A stretch of 64,000 bases of DNA from Carallia brachiata (taxonomy: Eukaryota > Streptophyta > Magnoliopsida > Malpighiales > Rhizophoraceae). The translations under genes and the position numbers were made by a program. Where the stretch lies: positions 3,844,001 through 3,908,000 of the forward strand of contig JADCRB010000114.1 in NCBI GenBank assembly GCA_021464245.1. Reading direction: 5' to 3'. The notes under the pieces were generated by a model. That model was not told the DNA's origin, made no database searches, and saw only the letters and a list, made by a program, of their open reading frames with translations. The stretch's first letter is position 1; each line of letters opens with the position of its first letter. Positions 1-11,157 of the stretch are shown here, in pieces.

Positions 1-459
1 AAACACTGTAGCTATAGGAAAAGGGTAAAGTAGCTTTGATGCTCTCAGCTTCATTTATTTGCTCCGATGCATGGACGCGCTGAAAATCAAAGGTTGGGGT
101 GTCGGAAATGCCATGGACACAGATACACATTCGATACGCGACGGACACGAGTAGCTTATGCTTTTTTTTTTTCTTTACATTTGATATTCAAATTTTATAA
201 GTTTAGGTTTTGTCAAAATTTCCCCCTTGGATTACCCCCTAACATTGGATTACTCGGCCAAAAAAGATTTAAACAAGGCTCTAGTTCCCCTTGGATTATC
301 CCCTACCCTTGGATTATTCGGCTAAAACAAATTAAACAAGGCAAGGACATGAAGAACAAAGGACATCCAAAGTTATGCCCAAACTAACGCGAAGCAATCC
401 TCTAAAAATTGAAATCAATTGGGTTCTTCCGTAAATCAGGAAATCGGCCGGCAGCTTCC
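1..459. other. Upstream region of the PR-4 gene
   Basis: No gene is supported here. Around 65-155 there is a degenerate stretch rich in GGACAC/GATAC words. Similar stretches recur near 2120-2170, 4143-4240, 26300-26340 and 53970-54010, so this is probably a relic of a dispersed repeat. The rest is AT-rich and presumably contains the PR-4 promoter. Confidence 0.4.
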
Positions 460-466
460 TATAAAT
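460..466 (+). promoter_or_regulatory. Putative TATA box of PR-4
   Basis: TATAAAT lies 102 bases upstream of the PR-4 ATG at 568, which would give a leader of about 70 bases. The call rests on motif and position only. Confidence 0.5.
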
Positions 467-567
467 GCAGGCTCATTGGATTAACTTCGTGCAACAAAGC
501 CTAGACTCAATTTTTTTTTAAAAAAAAAAAAGGCTTGTAGAGGCATTTTATTAATAAAAAAAAAAAA

Positions 568-1455
568 ATGAGGAGATTCAGGCTATCCACAGGATTCGTT
601 TTCTTCATGGTAGGCGTAGCCACTGCCATTGCATGTAACACCGATGACGATTGCCTCGGGGCCCTTTGCTGCGATGCATACCACACTTGTAATTTGGAGT
701 CATGTAATTCTGGAAATTCCTTTGTCACTGGTGATGTCGTCGGAGTTGGAAATAATAATAATAATAATACTAATTATTATGTGAAAGCTACTCCGCGTTC
801 ATTCAACGCCGAGCAGAAAAATTGGGACTTGAAGGCTGCAAATGCTTATTGCTCCCAATTGTATGCTGATAAGCCTTCGGCTTGGCGAAAGAAGTACAGT
901 TGGGCAGCATTTTGCGCACCCAATGGTCCTAAGGACCAAGAAGCTTGTGGAAGATGCCTAAAGGTAAGTCACCTGTCACCGTGTACAATTTTTGTTTTTT
1001 TTGTTTTTAGTTCGTTGTTTATTTATAGTTGGTAGCCCAACGGTTAAAAGATGCAGAAATAAGGATGAGATCAGATTCAAATCTCAAATCTCTCGATTGT
1101 AAGCTATTGTTTTCAATCATTTTAATTATTATTGAGTCCTCAGCATGTACATTATTTAAGCTGAAGCCAATATAATTGTGTAATAACATGTATTGGAGGT
1201 GAGAGCACTGGAGATAATTGTTGGATTTATTAAGTGATTTAAACATTTTTTAGTTCATTTATTTATTTAATCATGTTGTAGGTCGTAAATGTGGCAACTC
1301 GAGCTTATGAAATATTGAGAATTGTCGATCAATGCGCCAATAAAGGAGGTTTGGAGTTAGACAGAAAAGCATTTCAAAAATTAGATGGTAACGGAGAAGG
1401 CCAGAGCCAAGGCTACCTTAATGTGAAGTACAAATTGGTTCATTGCAGGGATTGA
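568..1455 (+). CDS. PR4: PR-4 / barwin-domain secreted protein with a reduced hevein-like N-terminus
   Basis: Two exons, 568-963 and 1282-1455, with a GT-AG intron in phase 0, encode 189 residues. The product starts with a signal peptide (about residues 1-22, ending in ATAIA). Next comes a short cysteine cluster with the spacing C-x5-C-x4-CC-x5-C-x4-C, then an Asn-rich linker encoded by an AAT microsatellite, then a barwin domain from about residue 73 (YVKATPRS, AFCAPNGPKDQEACGRCLK, RIVDQCANKGGLELD, VKYKLVHCRD). Barwin/PR-4 proteins are secreted defence proteins; several are chitin-binding or have RNase activity. The C-x4-CC-x5-C core matches hevein spacing, but the Trp residues expected for chitin binding are not there (DAYHT between the cysteines), so sugar binding is doubtful. 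Exon 2 is the left edge of the tandem duplication; its second copy is at 25487-25657. The intron is mostly a SINE. No frame damage is seen. Confidence 0.88.
1026..1250 (+). mobile_element. tRNA-derived SINE inside the PR-4 intron
   Basis: About 225 bases hold an A-box-like TAGCCCAACGG (1033-1043) and a B-box-like GATTCAAATC (1074-1083). They are bracketed by near-identical direct repeats: TAGTTCGTTGTTTATTTA at 1008-1025 and TAGTTCATTTATTTATTTA at 1251-1269. This is the structure of a tRNA-derived SINE with a long target duplication. Without it the PR-4 intron would be under 100 bases. Confidence 0.55.
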
Positions 1456-1869
1456 AGTACTCATGAAGACAACGAAATACTCTACTAGCTACCTAAGTGT
1501 TTCTTTCCTTAATTAAGTGCCGAATTAAGTGCTTTTTAAGAGGCTAAAGTTCCTTAAATGAAACTTCAAAGCCATAATATACCTTGTGTCATGTTTTTAA
1601 TAGATATGACTTTGTGTCATATTTATGAGTGTATCACTATTTTTCACTCATATGGATTATGACTTTAGTTTGAAATAATGATCAGAACCTCTCATAAATA
1701 AGTGTGTTCGTTTCCATTGCTCGGTAAAGTTTAGTTGTTCTAATTCACAAAGAGTCATGTGATTATGAGAAATTTGATTATAAAATTTTTTACAATCAAT
1801 TAATATCAAAATATAATAGTAGTATTTTGTTATTGTTGTAGGATTCTCTAGCACGTAGAAGACACATGC

Positions 1870-2180
1870 ATCAATGTTCGGGGACCAAAAGGTATCGTTT
1901 TTGTGTGTGTTTTCATGTCCTATTGGAATTCAAGACTCGAGTGATGTTCAGCTGCTAGCCATCAAAAAATGAATCGAAATGGCTGTACCCATCGAGACCA
2001 TAGGAGAGTCATGCTCGTTGATGGTCCGTGTGTTAACAATAATTCTAATGGACCTTGAAGACGATATTAATCAAATGTATAAGACTTTCCTACCCAAAAT
2101 TTATTCATGTGTTTTGACCGGCAATCAAAGATACATTGATACAAGACACAAACAAAATAGGATACAGATATGATAGTACA
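1870..2180 (+). other. Conserved short ORF of unknown nature, unit 1 copy
   Basis: A 64-codon frame begins at 1979 (MAVPIETIGES) and has a close counterpart at 26049-26345. There the frame is longer (98 codons) and opens with MFGDQKVSLL. The flanking DNA is equally conserved between the units, so the conservation reflects the duplication rather than selection. I recognise no family. The end runs into a GACAC/GATAC-rich repeat, so it may belong to a transposable element. Confidence 0.25.
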
Positions 2181-2984
2181 TAAATTCTTTGAATATTTTT
2201 GACAAATTTAATGTTTTTTCAACATATGATGTATAATAATTAGTGCGATATATGATGATATAATTACCATCCTTGTAAAAATTTTAAAATAATATTACAC
2301 ACACATACGCGCGCACGCGTATACACACACATATATACATAATATTTAAGAAATTATAACTGAAAATAGTTAATCGGTTCAAACAAATTAAAGTAATTAA
2401 AAAAATTAATAAAAAATAAATATTTATTAATTATGATTTTTTTCTATCACAGTATTCATTAATACGTTCAACCAAAAAAAATTATTATGTGTATGATTTT
2501 TAATAAATTTTGAAATTAATTTTATAAGTGTCTATTATATATATATTAAATTACAAAAAAGAGAGTTTTTCCTTGGGTTTGGAGGCCTTTTTCGCCTATG
2601 TGACATGCTTCTTACTCTTTCGAGATTTTGATGTTTTAATTATTTTACTTATTATAAAGATTCTAAAGACATTTAACACAAATGCAAAGATTATTGTCAA
2701 ATTGATTACTTTATAGGACTATTATATAAAATTATCAATTTTTAATAGAATTCCTTGGTAGTCTTTATATATTTTTTATCAAAATAAATTTCTTCAATTC
2801 ACGTGATTATAAATATACAATTAATTTTGTTGGACCATATACATTTTTTTTTTTTTTGGCAAAAAGAGACGAAACTAGGCAGAGAAAACAATCAACTTGT
2901 CAATTCTTCAACAGTGGTAATCCCAATTATTTTGCTTCTGTATGCAAATCTCATCGTCAATTATTTTACCAGTCTTTTTTATTT

Positions 2985-3125
2985 TCCTTCGGTTTCTTGC
3001 TTGGCTGTCTGTTAGAAGCAACAGTTTTCATGGTTCTTCACTGGAAACATGCATCCCTCTTTGGCAACTTGACCATGCTCAAGAAGTTGTCTCTTTCCCA
3101 CAACAAATTCGATGGTACGATTCTG
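2985..3125 (+). pseudogene. LRR receptor-like gene fragment, unit 1 copy
   Basis: Around 3058-3125 the frame reads NLTMLKKLSLSHNKFDGTI, a plant extracellular LRR (LxxLxxLxLSxNxFxGxI). A preceding partial repeat (SNSFHGSSLETC) is in a different frame, so the fragment is broken. The unit 2 counterpart keeps both parts in one frame. No kinase, transmembrane or N-terminal part is nearby, so this is a relic and not a gene. Confidence 0.45.
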
Positions 3126-3409
3126 TCGTTATTAATTTATTTAGTTTGTTACTTTCTTCTTCTTTAACTTTTGACAGTTAATTATCCAATTCATGCTTAA
3201 TTGCAATTACGTTTGATTTGTGATTTGTTCCTTTATTCTTTATTTATTTATTGTAATCTTCGCAATTTATTAGGAAAGTTAAAATATATATATATATTAG
3301 GGGGTTAGAAAATTTTTATTTGTAGTTTTTGGAAAACCATTAAAGAAATATATTTTTTGCTATGAATTTTTTCTTGCTATTGCATGCTCTTTTGCTTATA
3401 TATCTTTTA

Positions 3410-3638
3410 GGGGATCATGGCGAAACAATTTTTCCCTATTACGTCCACATGAATTTTTTTTGTGTAACCACAAGTATTTTTTGTGCAACCACATAGGAAA
3501 AATGTGCAACGAAAAAATAATAATATTTTTTGAATTACTTTTTATCGATTTGGTTACACAAAATACGTTCCTGGTTACACAAAAAAAATTTCGTGTGGAG
3601 ACAATTGGGAGAAATCATTTGGCCATAAACTTTTTCCC
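3410..3638. mobile_element. Mutator-type MITE (229 bp) with 9-bp TSD
   Basis: The element is flanked by perfect 9-bp direct repeats TATCTTTTA (3401-3409 and 3639-3647). Its ends are inverted repeats of about 60 bases: the left arm begins GGGGATCATGGCGAAAC, the right arm ends TGGCCATAAACTTTTTCCC, and the inner parts pair GTGTAACCA with TGGTTACAC. Unit 2 has the empty site, with a single TATCTTTTA near 28826. A 9-bp duplication with long TIRs is the hallmark of Mutator-like elements. Confidence 0.82.
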
Positions 3639-4639
3639 TATCTTTTATGATTTGGGGCAAAAGCTATTTAATTTCCAATGAAGACCAAATTTGCTTTTTT
3701 TTAAAGGAAGCTTTGGATGCTTTTGCTTGTAGACGGCTTTTCAATGCATAGGACTTCTTTAAAAACTCAATCAAGATTTTGGTTTATAATCATGTATGCG
3801 ATATTTTATAATTCTTCATTGTTCTCATTCATTTGGTAAGATAATAAATACTAGCCTCTTACATTGATTGTGTTAAAACGAAAAAAAAAAAAAAACCTTC
3901 TTAAATTAATTCTTACCATTAGCAAGGCAATAACTAAAGGACTCAAATAGTATAAATAATGCCAATAACTATGAAAGTAGACGAGGGACAAAGGACTCAA
4001 GGAAGAGATGTTATGAATTATTTATCTTATCTTAATAATTCATTTTGAAAAAAAATTCAAATTATTATTTCATTTTACAATTACCATATTATCATGTAAA
4101 TTAAACAATCCATTGTACGGGGCTATATATATACTAATTTGTTAGACACGTTTCAAAATATCTAACATATATTTGAAGAGTATTTGAAAAATATCATATC
4201 TGACACAAATATGCATTACATTAGAAGTATCCATGCATCATAGTCAGCAATCAACCATAGCAGACAACAAAGTATTGCAAATAAAGTTTAATTGCAAACC
4301 CAGAACCATAATTTAATGGTGAAATTAATGAGGATATTAATGGAACATCTATATAACTATCTATCTTTAACTATACATTTTATAGCCGAAAGAAAATCAT
4401 GCTCTTATCTTCCCCTTATCTTATTAATTATAAACTTAATGATTAATTTTACTCAAAATATTTTTCGATTTATCATTATCGACCAAACATTTTTTTAGGT
4501 CATATCCACTACATTATTTCTGTCAACTAAAATCTACCAATCACTTTTTCCGTTAAATAGCATATCATGTCATCATAATTAATTTTTTGAAAATATTTTT
4601 ATAACTTTTTAACAATGAAACAAAAATAAAAAAATTTAT

Positions 4640-4780
4640 CTCTCTCCTCCTTCCTCCCTCTCTCTCCTCAACTCTCTCTCTATCCTCGCTCTTTGTCCTC
4701 CCGCCTCCCTTTCTCTCTCCTCACTCCTCTCGCCTTCCTTTCTCTCTCCTCTCTTCCCTCTCTCCTCCTTCCTCCGTATA
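4640..4780 (+). repeat. Pyrimidine-rich (CT) tract
   Basis: About 140 bases are almost pure C/T (CTCTC, CCTCC words), roughly 500 bases upstream of the UGT start. The unit 2 equivalent (29910-29970) is much shorter, so the tract is length-unstable. Confidence 0.7.
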
Positions 4781-5122
4781 TTAAATCCTATCTTTCCTAA
4801 CCGATAAAAGAAAAGGGACAGAAATTATAGTCCAATCCAACCTTGATGTCTATTACTATAACATACAAAATGAAAGCTGACTAGATGATGATATTTTGTC
4901 CTTCATCATTTTTTAAGTCCCTTTTTTTTTTGTTTTGTTTAAAACCGTTACATATTTAACTTGAAAATTGATCAATCTAAATTAACTTGGATAAAATCAC
5001 GTAAATAATAAAAGTCTCTCAACAAGTATTTAACGTGATTACATTGTTAGAATTTAAATCCAAGATTTCTGATTAAAGGCGGCTGATTTTTTAAGTTCCT
5101 TGTTTGTTTTTTTCTTCTCGTT

Positions 5123-5130
5123 TATATAAA
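5123..5130 (+). promoter_or_regulatory. Putative TATA box of UGT copy 1
   Basis: TATATAAA lies about 150 bases upstream of the UGT ATG at 5277. The same place in unit 2 (about 30903-30915) reads TTTAAACAAATG and has no TATA box. Confidence 0.5.
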
Positions 5131-5276
5131 TGCAACTTATCTACGCTCTGGATGTAAGGACAAAAAATTTTGAAGATTCAAACCTTATGATATTCACTAG
5201 GTAAAGTCTAAAGCTAAGGCCGAGCACTGAACAACAGAAACAAACAACCTTCTGCTTCAAAGTCGCCAAACCGGCC

Positions 5277-6867
5277 ATGGCAAACCTTGACAGGAGAACC
5301 CATGCTGTCCTGCTCCCCTTCCCAGAACAAGGCCACATCAACCCTTTTATGCAACTTGCCAGGATTTTGCACGCAAGAGGATTCAACATAACCTTTGTCA
5401 ACACTGAGTTTAACCATGGCCGCCTACTCCGATCCAAGGGGCCGGAATTCGTTAAGGGCTTAACAGATTTCAGGTTCGAGACTATACCAGATGGGTTGCC
5501 GCCTTCAGACCGCGATGCGACCCAAGATGTTTGGGCCCTTTGTGATTCGGTCAGGAAAAATTGCCTGGGGCCATTTAAGGAACTAATAACTAAGCTCAAT
5601 TCAACGCCGGATTTGTCTCCAGTTACTTGCATAATTTCGGATGGGGCCATGAGCTTTGCCATCAAAGCTGCAGAAGAGTTTGGCATCCCTGAAGTTCAAT
5701 TTTGGACAGCCTCAGCTTGTGGCTTCATGGGATATTTGCAGTATGGTGAACTCATGAGTAGAGGCATTGTTCCCTTTAAAGGTACAGTTTTATCATTCTT
5801 CATGCAGCTTTTAGGTTCAATTTTCAGCTTCTAGATGTAAAGATATATAATACAGTGTTTCACAAAGAAACAATTTTTTGATAATACACTGCAAGTAATC
5901 TGTCTCAGATACTTCATCCTGTAATGTGTCTCAGATAGCAACTTCACTAGTGACGGCACTCTTGAAGCTCCAGTTGATTGGATACCGTGCTTGAGAAACC
6001 TGCGACTCAAGGATCTTCCATCCTTCATTAGAACCACTGATCACGAAGACATCATGTTGAATTTCTTGAAGGAAGAAGCGGAAAGCTGCTTAAAGGCTTC
6101 CACAATCATCTTTAACACCTTTGATGAGTTTGAACAAGAAGTGTTAGAGGCTATTCGGCCAGGTTCCCTCGCATATATACTACAGGACCACTTTCTTTGC
6201 TGGAAAGGCACATGCCCCCCAGTGAAGCTAGAACATTCAGATCCAATTTGTGGAAAGAAGACTGGAGTTGCCTTGAATGGCTTGATAACAAGGAACCCAA
6301 TTCTGTCATCTATGTGAATTATGGCTCCGTTACTGTCATGTCTGACTTGCACTTTAAGGAATTTGCCTGGGGGCTTGCCAACAGCCAGCATTCATTTCTG
6401 TGGATCGTCAGACCTGATGTGGTAATGGGTAGTTCTGGAGTCCTGCCTGAAGAATATTATCAAGAGATTAAGGCAGAGGATTTCTAGCTACTTGGTGCCC
6501 ACAAGAACAAGTGCTTTGCCATCCGTCAATTGGAGCTTTTCTAACACATTGCGGATGGAATTCTATTTTAGAAAGCATATCTAATGGTGTTCCTATACTT
6601 TGCTGGCCTTTCTTTGGCGAGCAACCGACTAATTGCCAGTACTCTTGCACTGTGTGGGGGTTTGGCATGGAGGTCAATGCAGACGTCAAGCGAAATGATA
6701 TTGAAGCCCTAGTTAAGGAAATGATGGAGACAGAGAAAGGGAAGACAATGAAGGAAAAGGCTTTGGAATGGAAGAACAAAGCAGAACAAGCCACTGATGT
6801 TGGAGGCTCATCTTACAAAAATTTTGATAGGTTCATTGAGGAGGTCTTACTTTGTGGTCAAAAATAA
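5277..6867 (+). pseudogene. UGT85-type UDP-glycosyltransferase, copy 1 (two frameshifts)
   Basis: Family 1 glycosyltransferases move a sugar from UDP-sugar to small acceptors in the cytosol. Exon 1 is 5277-5781, exon 2 is 5935-6867, with a phase-1 GT-AG intron. The start [20 protein letters not shown] includes the catalytic His (QGHINP). The Asp partner fits CIISDG near residue 121. The PSPG sugar-donor box starts at WCPQEQVL near 6494 and includes THCGWNS and ends FFGEQ. Length without damage would be about 479 residues, normal for UGT85. Two single bases are missing relative to copy 2: one T in the run at 6154-6155 and one G in the run at 6472-6473. The frame therefore breaks twice and the PSPG box is out of frame with the N-terminus. 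Where copy 2 is broken (TTT at 31103-31105) this copy has TTTT and is intact. It is a pseudogene, unless the homopolymer losses are sequence errors. The acceptor is unknown. Confidence 0.85.
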
Positions 6868-7534
6868 ATCTGACTTAAAAAGGCCATTATGTCCAATCAA
6901 AGTTTCCACTTCCGCAGAAAACACGAAGAGTTGCATTTTTTTCGTATCATGTTTTGTTATTTTCGGGCTGTCCCGCTGTTGTTGTAGCCAGGAGCCCTCC
7001 CTTTTGTTCTTCTTTAACTAGTATCTACATATACTTGAATGGACTATGCATGATTCCTGTGAAACAAGAACAAGAACTTCTGTTTGCAAATTCAATTTTT
7101 GCATGTTTCGACTGTTTGCAATGACAAATGCCAAATGGCCATTTCATTCAAAAACGTGAAGTCATTTAATTGGAAGCATTATCAAAACCCTGGCATTCAA
7201 ATTGGTCTCTAAAAATAATTACTTGGACTTGTCCGATGGCCAGAGAATGAATTCAGTAGCGAATAGTGTATTGATTGCATTTTGCATAGAAACTTACATT
7301 ACATTTATTTTTCTTCCATCTTTTACACATGCTGTCATAGAACAAATCACACTAGGACTAGAAATGGATTTTCTACCATCTTTTTGCAAATTTGCAAATA
7401 AACTAAAGGGCAATCTTTATTAAAATAGGATGCCATGGTTGTAGGTCAAACCTTCAAGCGAAGATCTGTGTGGATAAAACTTCATATAACCTGCACAAGT
7501 TCATGCTCGTAACTCTAACCAATCTGCAGGGATC
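6868..7534. other. Convergent 3' region between UGT and HAD copy 1
   Basis: UGT (plus) and HAD (minus) converge here, so these 670 bases hold two 3' UTRs and terminators. No ORF or repeat is convincing. The same arrangement and sequence occur at 32629-33294. Confidence 0.6.
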
Positions 7535-10240
7535 CTAGCTAGCGGCGACAAGATTTTGGAGCAATGACTCCAAGTCTTTTAATCTGGAGTAATGGTTAGC
7601 CAATGATTATGAATGTCAATCCAAGAAAGCGAAACAAGAAAAAACCAAGAGTACATTATCCCTGGGTGTCATACCTCACATTACTCAAATCTGGGTAAAT
7701 TGCTATAGCATCTCTAAAATCCTGAATTAAATTAGATATTAACACAATCAACCTCCTGGCTATCAGACAAAAGCTATTGGCAAGGGATGCAATATTGCTT
7801 CATTTCTTTGGCTCAAAAGCGAAGGGACTGAATTGACTAACCTGGTTAGCCGTAGAAGAAGTGTAATTACACATGCCATCCCAGCACTTGTTGCCGCCTA
7901 CAAAACCATAAAATTTAGTTCCCTTTTGGAGCTTGTCATTCCTTACTTACATATTTTACTTTTTCCATTTCAGAATAGATTCTTCATGCCAATTCATATT
8001 CAGATGTGGGATGGCTAAAGGAAATAGTTATCAGTTAAAAGGAGCATATAAATCTACCTGCAGACCAATGACACTATCCTCCACCACCAAACAATCTCCC
8101 ACAGATACACCAAGCCTCTGCAAGGAATAAGATTTTAGACAATAATAATTGCAAGTACCGATAGAAGATCATATGAGTCTTTGCTCAGGCCACAATCTAG
8201 TCATATTCTTCATCTCCACCCATAGGCATAAAGGGTAACTCATAATATCTTCTGAACTACCTTGGCAGCTGTCTGATAAATTGATGGATCTGGCTTTTTT
8301 TCCTTGACATCATCACCTGAAAGAAGAAAAATAAAAGAGAATAATTGCTTTTGCATCGAGTAGAAGAAAAAAAGAGATCTTTAAACACTGAAAATAAGTT
8401 CTATTATTTTGCCTAAAAATATTCTATGGTCTACAACAACAATAAATCCTTAACTCCAAATTTAAATGGAGTGGGCTACATGGATGTTTTTGCTAAATTT
8501 TCCCTTGTAAACTTAGGTCATCCTCTCTCTTTCCTCTTGCCATCCACCAAGATTTAGTAATTTGTCCTAATTGGAGCATTTATAGATCTACATTGTTGGA
8601 CATGTTAAATTCTATTTTGGAGTCTTAATGACATAAAATGTCAGCCCTCATATAGATCCTGTAAAAATAAGTTGTCGTCGTACTATTTATCTTACTTCGG
8701 ATAAAATTTCATCTCCTATAATCAAAATACTGTTCACACACACGCGCAGGGAAAAGAAAAGGGAAAAAAGATAATGACATATTCCGGACTGTTAACATAC
8801 CTGCAAGAAAGCAATCAAGACCCTGGAAGCGCTCCTATAACAAAGGAAAAGAGGAGCTGCTTATTGCGGAATAATTTTATTAACAATGACCCTAATCATT
8901 TCTCAATGTCGGAGACAGAAGACATACCATTCCTATAAGATTCTCGAGACAGAGTATGACTGAACTTTTAGTTGCTGCAGAGCAAACAGCCAGCTTTTTC
9001 CCCTACAAATCAAGTGGAAGATTTAAAAACAAAAAGAAATAAAAAAAGATAAGAATAAAAATCACATGGGTTTAAACCATTGAGAACAAAAACAGAAAAA
9101 AAAAAAAATCAAGCTTTTGTCAATCACTAGACGAGGATTTGTTAACCAAAAATACAGTAAGAGAAAGAGTAAGGTACAAGCATGGCTTACGCATAATCAC
9201 AAACATGTTTCCGCAAAGTTCATAGGAAAAACACACAATTATATGAGTTTAACTAAGGTCTATTATTCATGAATTCCTTTTTTGAACTTCTGCGAAAAAA
9301 GGGTAAAGATCTGTCTTACAGCAGCCTTGGCCTCGTCCATCAATTGCAATACTCCTGGCCGAGGCTCCACCTGCACAAAATGGATATCATTCATTCATTC
9401 ATTCATTCATCAACATTCAAACAACACCACAAATGACCGCATGTGTGCACAATGCATCGGCATCTAATTCTCGGAAAAAGATTAAGATCAAGATAAGTAG
9501 GTCCGTACAGTTCCAGACTTGATTATTTCTTTGTACCTCTCAGTTTTCCAGTCCTGCAGCAACCAAATCAATAGTATTTAAACTTGATGTTCCGAGTTTC
9601 CAAACAAAAAGAAAAAGTATATATATTGCTAATTGATCAAATGAAATAAAAACTTGGATACCTGGAGAGTATCGATTAGCTTGGCGCGGTCCTCATCGTC
9701 CTCCGGCGGCATCTCGAATATTGTCGACGACGGCCACCCGTGCTCCTTAAAGTACCTTCAATCAATCAATCAAAATTATTCCTTTGTTTTTTGGTTTTTT
9801 CAAAAGAAAAATAAAAACATTGAGAGAAACAAACAAGACAAAGAAAAAGAAAAGAACAAAAAAAAAAAAAAGAAGAGGGACCATCGCATTTTGGGCTTGC
9901 CGCCCCCGACGCGGTTCTGGAGCTCATCGTAGAAATCGGGCGCCCAATTGAGGGACTGAGCAGAGCAACGGACATTGAAATGAGCAAAAGCGTCGTTGTA
10001 GGCCTGGCGGTGGAGGTGCTCCGATTCAAGAATCACTCCGTCGCAGTCGAATATCAGAGCTTGCAGCTGGGAGTATCCCCCAGAAGAAGAAGAAGGTGAA
10101 ACGGCTGAGAGTGAGATTCTTTGCTGATGATGTCTGTTGCTGAAACGCAGAGCTGCTCTGCCATTGGAGCGGGGAAATGTAATTACAGGAGGATGGGAGC
10201 AGAGCATCGACGCCATAAGCACTGAAGAAGTATCGCACAA
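7535..10240 (-). CDS. Chloroplast HAD-like hydrolase (At4g39970-like), copy 1, 4-bp loss near the C-terminus
   Basis: Eleven exons, all with GT-AG borders: 9882-10240, 9662-9755, 9509-9553, 9320-9370, 8928-9002, 8801-8834, 8261-8316, 8058-8117, 7842-7897, 7675-7721, 7535-7583. The protein starts with a Ser-rich, probable plastid transit peptide. HAD motifs follow in order: FDCDGVILES (nucleophile Asp), VCSAATKSS, EKKPDP (Lys) and VVEDSVIGLQ. The sequence closely resembles the Arabidopsis At4g39970-type HAD phosphatase family; the substrate is not deducible. Expected length is about 309 residues. Exon 9 is 56 bases where copy 2 has 60. The lost TTAC (near 7865) shifts the frame, replaces the normal YTSSTANQ end and stops at TAG 7703-7705, removing about the last 30 residues. 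All catalytic motifs lie before this, so partial function is possible. A later Met (residue 9) could be the real start. Confidence 0.8.
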
Positions 10241-10812
10241 AAGAGGGCGTGGCTATGTGCTGTTTTGTGTGTGGCTGTGGGAGATTGAAGCTAGTTTTGA
10301 AATCTAACGGATTTTGATGCCTTTCCCTTCCAGCGCAAAGCACGGCTTTTTAACCGTTTTGTCTCCTTGTTTGGGAGAGTGAAAAAATTGAGGAGGGAAT
10401 AATTTTTTTTTTATTAAGAATAACTTAAATAATTAAAAACGGTAATTATTAATTATAAAATTTAAATCTTATGAATATAATTTTTTTTATTATTGCTCTA
10501 ACAGTTCTAAAAAGACCAAAAGAAAATAAATTTTTGGTGGAAAACACAAATCTATGTTCGGAGGAGTTAAAGGTGTATGCAGTCGGTTTGGGCAAATTGA
10601 TTCTTATATTCGAATTAAATTGTTGTTGGTAGTTTAAAAATTTTTAAATCACAACTAAATCAACATAAGAGTGAAACGAACTAAATTGTCATTTACTGTT
10701 GTTGGCTAGTTTAGTCAATTTGACAGTTTAAACAATAATTTTGAAAATATTTTTTTTTATCAATATTAATATAATAATTCATAGTATATGAAAAGCTCGA
10801 ATGTAATATATA
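10241..10812. other. HAD promoter side and AT-rich intergenic DNA
   Basis: This stretch lies upstream of the minus-strand HAD gene and is shared with 35560-36120. It contains no gene I can support. Confidence 0.5.
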
Positions 10813-11144
10813 ACTACATGAAGTAGTATTTTAGTGACAAGTCGGGTTGCATTTTACGCTGGCGACTCAGGTTAGAATCCCAGAGTGTACGTACTCCCCT
10901 AACAAACGCTAGATGATCACAGCACATGACTAAAAATTACAACACGACATTGGGTTTCTAACTCAGTAATCGTTCTAGTCTTCAGTGGCAGAGATACGTT
11001 CAGTCATACTGGTATTCGAGTGGTAATTCTACCTATATAAGGATGGTTCGATGAAGCATTGGAAAACGAAAATTACTCTGTCCTCAGTTATAAATTTAAT
11101 AATCCATATATTTACAATGAATCTTTTTTTTTTTGTCTAAAAAA
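10813..11144 (+). mobile_element. tRNA-derived SINE private to unit 1
   Basis: A 332-base insertion is absent from unit 2, where AATGTAATACATA near 36116 is uninterrupted. It is flanked by AATGTAATATATA (10800-10812) and AATGTAATACATA (11145-11157). It carries a good B-box GGTTAGAATCC (10870-10880) and a plausible A-box about 35 bases upstream (TAGTGACAAGTCGG, about 10832). It ends in a T-run and A-run. Confidence 0.7.
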
Positions 11145-11157
11145 AATGTAATACATA

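Noticed and set aside
5141..5686. 181-codon minus-strand ORF over UGT exon 1, and equivalent in copy 2
   Set aside because: Shadow of the conserved plus-strand coding sequence.
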